This document shows positions 25,084-35,107 of a DNA stretch of 64,000 bases, one piece after another; the stretch's first letter is position 1, and each line of letters opens with the position of its first letter. The translations under genes were made by a program, and so were the position numbers. The stretch is from Phellopilus nigrolimitatus. Taxonomy: Eukaryota > Basidiomycota > Agaricomycetes > Hymenochaetales > Hymenochaetaceae. The stretch is from the NCBI GenBank assembly GCA_021029095.1, contig JAJOHG010000003.1:806001-870000 (forward strand), given 5' to 3'. The notes beneath the pieces are model-generated. The model saw only the letters and a program-made list of their open reading frames with translations. It was not told where the DNA came from and did no database searches.

Positions 25084-25171
25084 TATCACATTCTCCACCG
25101 GGTTCCTCACGTGCCGAACTTATTACCGATGATTCAGCCTTCATGTCTTTCGGTCTTTCGTGAGGAGGAAT

Positions 25172-26674
25172 AGGGGAGCTCAAAGTTGAGCATGCGACAT
25201 TCAATAGGGGAGCTCAAAGTTGAGCTCGTCTTTCCTGAGACTGAGATGTCAGCCTTTTACAGCGATTCAGAGACGTCCCGGCATGCCGGCTTTGGAGCTC
25301 GCTACAGAGCTTGGTCAGCTCGCAAACACGACCGCCGGCAACCTACATTCAGGTATGCTAGGGTTACGCTTGCCCCGCATCAAATTCGGCGCGATCCGGC
25401 ACAAGCATGCATCATGAGTATTTGTTTCTTTTTTTTCTTTTTTTCTATGGATGTTTATGCCGTTTTCCGGTAATAATCACAGTGCACTTTTTTTGACACC
25501 TTTTTTCGAGCCCGCACGAAAAGGGAAGCAGTAACCGAAAGGGAAGTCGCAGTGCGGCTGCATGAGCCAACCAATGAGAGCCGTAGGAACCGGCTTGAGC
25601 AGCTTTGGGTGCCCATGAAAGGAAAGATTTCGGAGCTCACATCAACAAATTTTCTTTCCTGGGCTGCCCTTCCACTTCTGGTGGGGTCCAAGAAAAAAAG
25701 GCCAAAGAATGCACACTGTCCTTATTTTACCGGAAAGCGCTGTAATATCTATTGTAGAGCAACCGAATGCTATTTTTATGCTGTTTTAGAAGGACAATCC
25801 AGGGTGTGGGAATGTCGATTGCTTTCGGAACGAATGCCTCGGGTATCGACGTCTTAACCCTAGCGCACTTGAATAGGCTGCCGGCGGTCGTGTTTGCAAG
25901 CTGACCAAGCTCTGTAGCGAGCTTCAAAGCCGACATGCCGGGACGTCTCTGGATCGCTGTAAAAGGCAGGCATCTCAGTCTCAGGAAAGACGAGCTCAAC
26001 TTTGAGCTCCCCTAATGTTCATGACGCCTGCCTTATTAGGTCGAGCTCATGATGTGATGGCTGGTCACGGATCCATGATGGCCGAGCCCATCCAGACCCT
26101 GGTCACACTAAGTCACATTCATCCCTAAAGGGTACTATCGTGTATGTAGACTGAAGATCGATCTCTATGGTTGTTTGCAGACCACAGTATGTCCGGGACT
26201 TCAGCTTTTGAATCTCCAGAATTAGATGCCATAGAAATCAAATAGATGAGAAAAAACAAGTGGCAGCAGAACAGTGCAGGTGGGTGTAGAAAATAATGCT
26301 GATCAACATGGGCATCCGGAAAAAGAAATAGAGTCTCAGCACCGTAGATAACCGATCAAAACATCCACCTTTCATGCCCGGAACTTGACTTAATTCTCAA
26401 AAAAAAAAATTGTGCTGCTAACAGCATACAATCTAACTTGTCCAAATCCCAAGCTGCCTTGGAGAAATTTAAAAAATAGGTGCATCCAAGAACATATTTC
26501 TTTTTTTGGTAAGCAGTTGACCACACGTCAGGCTACAGTAACGCAACGAGTAACGTTGCTTGGCTTTGTTTGCTCAGCTCAGGGATCCGTGACCAGCCAT
26601 CACATCATGAGCCCGACCTAATAAGGCAGGCGTCATGAACATTGAATGTCGCATGCTCAACTTTGAGCTCCCCT
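25172..26674. mobile_element. Outer MITE (about 692 bp without its insertion) with AAT target duplication
   Basis: It begins AGGGGAGCTCAAAGTTGAGC and ends with the inverted complement, flanked by AAT at 25169-25171 and 26675-26677. Once the inner element is removed, the terminal inverted repeats are about 92 bp with a single mismatch, reading through CATGCGACATTC, GACGCCTGCCTTATTAGG and GTGATGGCTGGTCACGGATCC on both arms. The internal part (about 26080-26580) is AT-rich and non-coding. Near-identical arms indicate recent insertion. The 3-bp duplication points to a PIF/Harbinger-like or similar DDE transposase; no transposase lies in the window. Confidence 0.82.
25206..26013. mobile_element. 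Inner MITE (808 bp) nested in the left arm of the outer MITE
   Basis: It shares the first 20 bp (AGGGGAGCTCAAAGTTGAGC) with its host element but then diverges into its own, longer inverted repeats of about 160 bp (25206-25366 against 25853-26013), with roughly ten mismatches. It is flanked by AAT (25203-25205 and 26014-26016), and the empty site ATTCAATGTTC survives in the right arm of the outer element. The interior is non-coding, with a second, weaker inverted repeat around TTTTCCGGTAATAATCACAG and its counterpart near 25710-25740. Its arms differ more than those of the outer element, although it inserted later, which suggests the element was already diverged when it moved. Confidence 0.85.
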
Positions 26675-27594
26675 AATCTGGCTCCGACGACAGATTGGAA
26701 AGACTTGGCTCTGAGAGCGACTGTGCATCTAAAGTGGACCAATTTTCCTTAATGAAGCGTGATTTCGCAATACGTCTTTGGCTCTTTGGAGCACGTCAGT
26801 TACGAGTCGTGGAAGCGACTGGCCGACGTCGTACTCACGAAATGCTTCGGCCGTATTGCTCACGACCAGCGCGAAAACATCCTTTTCGATTTGCTGCACG
26901 TCCTCCTGCCAGCGATCCGAGTTACCGCCCTTCCTGAATCCTGAATCATCCGGGATCCTTCTTTCCGAGGTACTCTTTTTACTCATTATCAATTTGCAGG
27001 AAGAACGGCGTCAGGCATACTTGCTTTCTTCTGGAGATTCGCTAGATTCGAGTGCTTTTCGAGAGGAGAGAATGGCAACATTACTTCGCCATATACTAGA
27101 CTGCATTATGGATAAGAACAGGAGGGAACTCGTCCGCGGAAACATCTACGCAGCTTTGGTAAACGTCCTTCACCTAGTGATACAGCCGTCTGGGGACGAT
27201 GCGTCTCTCAGAAGCTTTTCTTTGCCATTGGAGGCGTCGCTTTCGAGCATGGTATCCTCGCTGACTTTGTCAGGAGACGAGATCATGCGCCCACAGAGCC
27301 CTACGTCGTCGCTCGAGCTGAATAGTTTCACAATAATGAAGCAATCCATGGACCGCCTCGTGACGACTGTTTCGAAGGGCACGATCGACGGGACTGAGGT
27401 ATGGAAGACCGTGGCCTCTACGCTCCTGGAGTCGCTGGCCAGGCTCTCTCGACTCGACACCAAGCATCTTGTCTTGCAGTCGGACTGGCTTTCCCTCATT
27501 ATGGTCAACGGAACAGACAGAAGACACGGTGACGATGCTTCTAGCTGAGAATACCCCTTCGTACCTAGTTTTGTTGTTTACTCATTGTTTCTAG

Positions 27595-29184
27595 GATCCT
27601 ATCTTTCGCTATGGCGGCTTCTATACTGTTGCCCTCGCGTATGTTGGCAGTTCGAATAATGGCGCCATTCGAAACTATCTTCATGTTGCGGTTTCCGATA
27701 CCTCTGATGACGTTCGTCGCGTAGTGGTTACCTCCCTGGTATTTGTGCTCTTCAAGAACCTTGGCCAGGTACTGAAGTTTGTGCAACTCCTTAGCGAGAG
27801 TTACAACCCTCACGTTTCGTTGCAGTGCTACATTTGCGCTTGGTACAGCCTGCGCAGGAACTAGACTTCAGGACGCTGTAGATATTCTCGAGCCGATGAC
27901 TAAAGACCCTGTCGACTCTATGCGACAGGGTGCGTTCGTCGCTTCGAGAATGAATCTCGTATAACAATCCGAGGCGTCATCGCCGCCTATGTCGTCCACT
28001 CCCAGTCTTTATGTGAATAATGATTCGGATAAACACGAGGACCCGATGTCTCGCTTTGGCGGTCCTACTGACGCTGGTGGGCGCATCGTGACGATCAGTC
28101 TGCAGAGTCGCGCTGACAGTCGCAACACAAGTGCCATTGTCGCTATGGTCTTGTTCTGTCAATTCTGATATTGGTATCCGCACACGCACTGCACTTGCCT
28201 TGCATTCGAGCCTACTGCAATTATTGGACTGAATCGGACTATTATCAGTTTCACTATTTGTTTGTCAGTTCTCATAGGCTTATTTTCAGACTCCCAAGTT
28301 CGCACTCGTCTCCAATGTGAAGCCGAGTCTTTTCGCATCCCCCTCACAAACTAAGTCTCCGATTAAGGAGTCTGTCAGTAATGTCACAACGGCCGTGCTA
28401 GCAACCACAGCAAAGGCAAAGGTACATGAAAGGACGAAGGAAAGGGAGAAGTGGCTGCCACCGCGAATGGTGATGCTATGGAGGCTGTACGTCTGCTTTA
28501 TCGCTCGCATTTTACTTGTTTATCAACAAAAGAAAACGAATGGATGACAAGAGCGAGTCAGAGGCAAAAGGCGACGTCGTCATGAAAGAGCAGAGGCTAG
28601 GCTTCAGCATCTCCTGTGGGCGATATCTCATCAATCCCTTTAATCTTCCTGAAGCATCAAACCTCGAAGGCAAAGCATCCGAAAGCAAAATGTGCAAGTC
28701 CGAGCCTTCATTCGAGAAGCTGCCCAACTTCTCGCGTATAATTCCTGCACAGTTAACACATATCACCTTTACGGCCGAAAGTCGTTTTAAACCTGTTCGT
28801 CCTGTCTCAACTCAGATGCCAAGGACCGCGAAGGGGATGGCATCGACACCGTCTGCGGTGAAGACACCTTCACTTGTACAGCTAGGGGTAATGTCTGAGT
28901 GCTACGCTGGCGGCGGGGGGACTCTCATTCTCATTGACCAGCCACCAGATGAGCCTGCCGAGTACATCGAGGCGGAGATCCCAGCCCCTGTTCCTCCAGT
29001 GGAAGCAACTGTTTCGCTGGCGCCAGCAGCGACTGTTTCCGCACCCACAGGCCCTCATATCGTACTGGATGAGGATGCGCCTGAAACAGACCCTCCAGAA
29101 TCTCTCGAGATATGTTGATTTCTTTTTAGTCGCACACTGATACTGACCGTTCTCTAGTATTCGTTTGACGATGATAAAAATTGA
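27595..29184 (+). pseudogene. RPN2/PSMD1 (26S proteasome lid-base scaffold) pseudogene, 3' part
   Basis: Starting at an intron-like TTTCTAG, the sequence reads [18 protein letters not shown], then [143 protein letters not shown] and YSFDDDKN*. This is the proteasome/cyclosome-repeat and C-terminal region of RPN2. Damage: a stop at 27962-27964 where Glu is expected, a stop at 28166-28168 inside QF(W)YWYP, and frameshifts near 27790-27850. The last intron survives as a relic with its donor mutated to ATATGT (about 29110-29157). Retained introns mean a DNA-level duplication, not a retrocopy. The upstream half of RPN2 is absent and is replaced by the nucleoporin fragment. Confidence 0.85.
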
Positions 29185-29601
29185 ACATACTTTTAACATT
29201 CTATCCTCTATGTATTACTTTCTTCTGCCAATACATCGTTGTTTTCTAGACATGTTATCGCTTTCAGAGTTAATATGATTTCTTTTAATGCTCTTAATGA
29301 TGTGAATACAGCTGGCACCTGCTTCTATTCCGAATCAATTGTTAAAGATTTACATACATTCTCAACTACAATGAAATTATCATCTACAGGTTAGGCGAGG
29401 ACGCCGAGCTCTCATGCGTCCTCGGCCAAGCCCATCGCCCTTCCACTCATTCTCCGTGCCTTCTGGTGTGCAGCACACACACGGAGTGGCAACAAAAATC
29501 CCCGTCCCTACACCACCTTTCCTATCACAGAACCCACCGGTCACAGTGATGCCAACTAAGGCACTGATGGGCATAAGTACTGGCTTCGCGGTGAGCGAGG
29601 G
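29185..29601. other. AT-rich non-coding flank in the pseudogene island
   Basis: These 417 bp follow the RPN2 relic. They are AT-rich up to about 29395, and then an unrelated open stretch ends in GGTTAA at 29605. I see no supported gene. Confidence 0.4.
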
Positions 29602-30536
29602 TTAAGGAAGGTGGCGGGGCCGAGGATAGCTGCTGCTGCTGCAGTTGAAAGGCTTCCCTCTTGAGACACGAGGAGCCGCGCCGCTGATAAGTCCATCTGA
29701 GATGCCGCCGGCAGCCTGGATCGCACCGTTCATGAAGTTCGTACCGCATGCCGACTTGACGGCGGAATAGAGGGCGGGCTGGCCGCTGAGAATCAGCGAG
29801 TTGGGAAAACAGGGCGCATGAGGCGCACTCTGCTCGAAGGCAATGTACGCGCTCATAATGCTATGCGTGCATGCGACGCAAAGCTTATTGGAGCTCAAGT
29901 GCAGCGTCGGAAACAGAAACGCAAGGTTCGAGTTGCGGAACGTCGTCATGTTCGGCATGGGTGCGGATGTGACGTTGTCTGTGGCCTGGGTGAGCTTGCC
30001 CAGCTGTTGCTCTGCACGAACTTGTACCCACTCTGCTTCGAGAACGAGACAGACTTGGAGCCGGCTGAAAGGCGAGGCTAAACCGCCCAATGCAGACGAG
30101 AATTCGCCCTGGCTAATCTGCGTGATGCAGTAGCGGCCGCTGTTGTCTTGGTGAATGCAGCCGCCTTCATTGGGACGAGCGTGTAGAGGACGTCGCAGAT
30201 CCTGATCACGTCCTTGTTGGAAGAGGAGCCTGTCAACACGCTCGGGCACGCGGTGGTAAAGGACACGAGCAAGCTACGGACAGCTGATTCGGTGCATAAG
30301 CTAGACGAAGAAGTCGAGCAGAGCGAGTTAAGCGCAGTGCTGATCGAGCTGGCATTGGCCATTGCGGAGGAGTTGGAAGAAGAGTTGGCCAAGGGTCCGA
30401 AAGCCGAGGTTGCGTTGACGATGGGGGTGATGCAAGACGCGCTGGATGAGTTGCTATCGAGCACTTTAAGGAAGTGAGTTTTCAAGCGGTAAGGGAGGGC
30501 CGAGCGCAGAGAAGGTGACGGACGGTGTAGCCGCAA
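29602..30536 (-). pseudogene. Broken secreted Cys-containing protein (DUF7729-like)
   Basis: On the minus strand an Asn/Ser-rich region with many N-glycosylation sites (NATSAFGPLANSSSNSS, STALNSLCSTSSSSLCTES, CDVLYTLVPMKAA) runs to about 30155. The homologous continuation DNSGRYCITQISQGEFSS lies one frame over, then KLCVACTHSIMSAYIAFEQ and GQPALYSAVKSACGTNFMNG and AIQAAGG follow. The Cys spacing and the SALYSAV/CGTNF block resemble the basidiomycete secreted family I know as DUF7729. One single-base loss near 30155 separates the halves. No signal peptide or ATG is found upstream, and the usual C-terminal hydrophobic GPI-like tail is replaced by SSSSYPRPRHLP. Probably a pseudogene; family call is tentative. 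Confidence 0.5.
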
Positions 30537-32033
30537 AGCGTACTGGTACGCTCAGCGTGTGGGAAAATGACTCATCATCTGACCTGTTCCAAAATAAGTA
30601 TGTCGAGCTCGAGCCGGTGAGCGGTTTAAAAGCATAGACGTGTCAACCCACGAACATGGAGCTATAAGTTAAGTATATTCGGTGAAAGGTAGTGAGTACT
30701 GTGTACAATAAATTGAAAAGTAAGTTGTGACTTCCATTTGTTTGTTCATTGAGTTCGAACTGAGAGTTCGGAATTCGCATAGGTAATGCGTGGGAACTGC
30801 GATCTCGATCTCGCACTAGCATAAATTCTTATAACCTCGACTTCGAACTTGCGTAATACTTGTGAGTTCGACTTGTGACTTGCATGATTTCTTACGATCT
30901 CGACCTCGTTCTTTGTTAAACAGTGAAAAAAACGCCCATAAATTCCTATCAAAACCTGCCAATGTCCTACGACTAGTTATCACCCCCACTCCCTTTTATG
31001 AAAGAAGTTTTGCTTTGCTCGCTGGCGACAAACAGGAGTCTATTCCCTGGATGCATATATATCTTTTCGTCAACTGGTGTCAAGCAACGCTTCAATGCCT
31101 CATGACTCGTATAGTGCGAGACGTGACTTATCTGCATATTCCCCTTTCCACTAAGATATCATTAAATTCCGCGATCTTTCTGTTGGCATCCTCTCGGGCA
31201 CCTTTGGTCGATTACGCAGGTCTTCACTTAATTTTCGATTTAACCTCGCATGTGGCTTAAGCATTTTATATAGGCAAGTATATGGCGGAGGAGAAGTAAC
31301 TCAGCACCAGTGATCTATTCTTTGATTAACTGTCGTTTCCTCGGTTTTGCCTTGGAGAAAAAGCAAGCACGTCTTGTCTCACGTTATGCACTCTTCTGCC
31401 GCCGATAAAGAGTCAAAAGGTTCGTTATCTACGAGATAAAAGACTGGATTGCAACGGATTGCGACCATTTACTATCTGTTCCCAGTAATGATATTATATT
31501 CGGAAATAACGCCAATCACTTCGTGCCGATGCTCATCCGGTTGGCCACCGAAGCAATCCCGACAAAGTCGTTCAGGACGAAGCTCGGAAGCGAATGATAG
31601 ACGACCGTCCGAATTTCGCCGGACAATTGCTTCCAATTGCTCTACGAGACTCTAACTTTGGCGCAGTGTCCGTCATGCACACACTTGATTCCTCCTCCAC
31701 CTATCTCCTGCAACACCAAGACATGTTTTACCGAGCACTTTTCCATTTACCCCGCGTTCGCCTAATCGAGCCACAGTTCAAGTTCGTACCTCGACTTGAC
31801 GCTTCATTGCAGCAACACCTGCTCTTCGGAGTGTTTATGTGGGCCTATCGCGATTGGAGTGACACATGAAGACACGATTGAAGTAGCAACCGACTTCCCA
31901 TCTGCCACTGGGGCAGCATTATAGCCCATCGAGCTGTGTTATAAGCGCATGTTTGGATTGTTTTTGCATTCCACTCGTTCATCAGGACCCTCGGACCTGA
32001 CTGACTTCGGCTACAAGAACTCTTGAAACAGCG
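30537..32033. other. Gene-poor region upstream of the ferric reductase gene
   Basis: These 1.5 kb are AT-rich and contain the TTCGAA-type repeat stretch (30750-30912). A 91-codon frame at 31594-31869 (QHQDMFYRALFHLPRVRLI) has no start context, partner exons or family that I can recognise, and is not called as a gene. The right end is the promoter of the reductase gene. Confidence 0.45.
30750..30912. repeat. Degenerate GAACT/CGATCTCG-rich repeat stretch
   Basis: Short units AGTTCGAACT, GAGTTCG, CTCGACTTCGAACTTGCG and CGATCTCGA(C/T)CTCG recur in both orientations within 160 bp, giving a patchwork palindromic sequence. Similar GTTCGAACTC units occur at 24580-24610. No element ends can be defined. 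Confidence 0.5.
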
Positions 32034-34314
32034 ATGCGCTCATTTCATCTATCTATCCTATCTCGCTCAGAGCCAACGCCTGCGGAGATTGCTCTTAAGG
32101 CTGCTCAACAGAAACTTTACGTTGAAGAACTATGGCTCTTCCTTACTGCTATTATCGGCATACTCACCATCGCCAATTGGTCGATGCGTCTGCTTGCCCT
32201 TCTACGTGAACGGGAGCGTCTCCCTTTTGACAATGATAAGCGAGGACTACCTTTTGAAAAGAGGACACTCGAAGCTTCGGATCCTGGGCGAACTGGAAAG
32301 GTTTCACTTCGCCGCTTCCCTGACGCTTTTGCAAGTTCCTTCCGGAATATAGCATTTCGGACGACTGTCCCCATCGGACCCTCCTCTGTTATGTCTGTGG
32401 CTGAGTTGTCATTTGTCATTCTATATATCGTTGCATTATTGATCTGGCTCTGGGTCGACAGTGAGTTATCTAGAAGCTTTTATTCGTGCAAAACAGATTA
32501 TTTAAGCTCGGTTCATAGCAAAGGATATGGACACCTTCTACTTCCAAGATCGTGCTGCACATTTTGCATCCTGTCAGCTTCCCCTTGTTGTGGCTCTAGC
32601 GGGAAAGAACAACATAATCTCTTGTAAGATCCATTTTCTACTGTTCTTCCATCATACATCTCATTGTCTTTTAAAAGTTCTCACTGGAGTCAGTCACGAA
32701 AAGCTCAATGTTTTACACAGGGCGAGTGCCCGTGCCTGTCTTATCTTGCTCTGGATTCATACAGTGGTGCATGGAGCATCAGGGTGAGTAATCTTTGAAA
32801 CTACTTTTAATCAAGTAAAACTCAAAGTCCTGCTTAGGCTCCCGGAAAAGTTCGGCTTAGCTCTCGGTTGGATGAGATGGGGTGTTGCCGGACTTACAGC
32901 CTTCACACTTGCCACAATTTTGTCAATTCGTCCCATACGTATTAGATTTTTTGAGTTCTTCCTTATATCACATATTATTCTTATTTGGTGAGTTTCTACT
33001 TAAGCTGATTGATCGTCTTTTTCTGTGACTCAACTTGCAATAGTATTTTCCTCGTCGGAGGGTTTATTCATGCGAAAAACCCAGGGTACGTTCCTTGTGC
33101 TTGTTCACACGTATTCGAAACCGACAGATGATCATATAGATTTGGCAACTATATCTGGCCGGCTCTTCTGGTTTGGGGAGTGGATCGGTCACTCCGCCTT
33201 GGACGACTCGTCTGGAACAACCGTATATGGTCTCGTAAAGCCCCCGGCCATTCACACGCATCCATCGAACTCCTTACACATGACACGATCCGCCTGACTC
33301 TGCGCCGCAAGATGCGCTGGGCCGCCGGTCAGCATGCATACATCATCCTTCCATCTGTCAGCAACCTTCCCACAGAGGCGCATCCTTTCACTATCGCAAG
33401 TACCTGCAATTCTCTCGACGGAAGGGAAAGCAGTGAGAAAGATGTTGTCTTCATCATTCGAGGACGGACTGGATTCGCGAAAAGGCTTCGGGACCACGCA
33501 TCTTCAAAGGGCGCGTCCAGCTCTGTACCTGCGTACATCGATGGTCCATACGGCTGCCCTCCGGACCTGAAGGGGTTCTCTACATGCGTCTTGATTGCCG
33601 GAGGTTCGGGAGTGTCTTACACATTGCCCCTCCTCTTGGATCTCGTCTAGTGAGCGGAGTATTTTTCTTTTTGTCTATCATCTGTATAGAGGCTCAACTA
33701 TATTTCTCAGCCATGCTCGTAAGGGTACCACCTTATGCCAACGCACTATCTTCGTTTGGGTCGTCCGTGAGCAGGGTACGCAGTCTACGACGATCACTAG
33801 TTTGGTGTTATTCAATAATACTAAACCACAGAGCACTTGAACTGGATTTCCAAGCTGCTTACAACGGCTCTTGTTTCGGCGCCACCATTGCTCATCGTCG
33901 AACCGCGCATCTACATTACTAGCTCAAAGGCAAAATCGCGTGACCTAACTACACTCACTTATAACTTGGCAAGCGAACCGTCGTCGCCTTCGTCCGCATC
34001 GGGCGATTACAAGCTAACCGATGTACTTGCTCTTTCTTCACTGAAAACTCGATATGGGAGACCCGACGTTCAGAGTATAATCGAGGATGCCGTATCCGTT
34101 TCAGCTGGACCAGTGTCGGTAGATGGTGAGGGATACGTTGACGACCATGGAAACAAGTTCTGATCAGCTTGGTAATCTAGTCGCCGGTCCATCCTCACTA
34201 GCCGCTGCTATCCGTGAAGCTTTGGCATCCGATATTACAAGCCCAATCTCTGTAATGAAGGGTCGTCCAACAGTAACTCTTCACGTAGAAACCTTCGGGA
34301 TGGTAAAGGGTTAA
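32034..34314 (+). CDS. Ferric reductase-like transmembrane flavocytochrome
   Basis: Nine exons (32034-32460, 32519-32623, 32678-32783, 32838-32987, 33044-33085, 33140-33649, 33711-33775, 33832-34125, 34181-34314) give 610 residues. It is a plasma-membrane FRE/NOX-family metalloreductase passing electrons from NADPH through FAD and two hemes to extracellular Fe3+ or Cu2+. The heme core contains LTGVSHEKLNVLHRASARA and WIHTVVH, the FAD motif is HPFTIAS, and NADPH-binding blocks are VLIAGGSGVSYTLPLLLDLV and VAGPSSLAAAIREAL, where many homologues have CGP. FVWVVREQEHLNWISKLL is also typical. All nine exons keep phase. It borders the pseudogene island and is followed by an MFS gene; no iron-permease partner lies here. 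Confidence 0.83.
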
Positions 34315-35107
34315 ACGTGCAATCACAATTGACTATTCGCTCAATGAACTAGGGTTCACTATTAATTTGAGCAGGGGTTCCTATGTCAACGATAAATGTT
34401 TAACATATGAGTACTCTACCACCGTTTCTTGGTATGGAATTTCTGAAGAATCGATAATCACCAGAGGATAGGGCAGTAGCAAGGAAATTTGGTCGCAGTG
34501 CTCTTGCCAAAAGCAACAGTAAACAATAAATCGCGCATTCGCAACCTAGGCCACGAAATGGAGTGAAATTCACACTCTAGGTTTAGTAAAGATATTCAGA
34601 AAACCTGGTTTTGACTGCGCGCTATCCGGGAAATCAAGAACGGGGATGATTTGATATTTGACGTGATGTCTTCTCTTTTCTTTCATGAACTTTAGCACCT
34701 ACACATGTAGACCAAATACCTCTACCTGATCAGACGACTGCGTGGCCTTAAATATTTGTATTCGGCGGACCTTCGAGTCCGACTTGCCAATTACATAAGT
34801 TGCACGAAGTACTGAATGGATTGGCTCACGAGACACGACGGGGATGCTTCTTGTGGGAGCTTGTGGGTCCATGACTTTAATGATCGTAGTAAGCCGATCA
34901 CCCCGCGATCGACATTTACCACCATTTTAAGCCCAGTTTATTGAGAACTCGCACAGTGCAACGCACTTAGATGTGGCATTACAAAAACCAAGGTAAAGTC
35001 CGACCATTCGATGTCTATGAAGTATGCACAACAGTACGAGACCAACAGCATTAATCAAGCCTATGACAAATAGCATTTCTCTTGAAAATCATGCGCCGCC
35101 TCTTGTT
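34315..35107. other. Convergent intergenic region
   Basis: These 793 bp lie between the 3' ends of the reductase and the MFS gene. The sequence is unremarkable, AT-rich and without a supported ORF, RNA or repeat. Confidence 0.5.

Larger units (their letters stand above)
24685..27548 (+). pseudogene. Nup192/Nup205-like nucleoporin pseudogene split by transposable elements
   Basis: Decayed fragments of a scaffold nucleoporin of the inner ring are collinear here: FRQVLEWLERNPRNGMTFYI and ILATLFAALDL before 24804, SHSPPGSSRAELITDDSAF at 25090-25150, LALRATVHLKWTNF at 26700-26750, YVFGSLEHVSYESWKRLADV and DLLHVLLPAIRVTALPES at 26765-26940, then a long intact frame EERRQAYLLSSGDS to LARLSRLDTKHLVL (27000-27480). 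Damage seen directly: a TA-flanked element at 24805, nested elements at 25172-26674, two stop codons at about 26751, and a 7-bp tandem duplication CTGAATC (26934-26947) that shifts the frame. Family identity rests on remembered Nup192-type motifs and is likely but not certain. A functional copy should exist elsewhere in the genome. Confidence 0.62.

Noticed and set aside
26729..26992. Reverse-strand 87-codon frame in the nucleoporin pseudogene
   Set aside because: The plus-strand frame matches the nucleoporin; the reverse frame is its shadow.
31594..31869. 91-codon frame upstream of the ferric reductase gene
   Set aside because: No start context, signal peptide, neighbouring exons or family match; not enough for a gene call.
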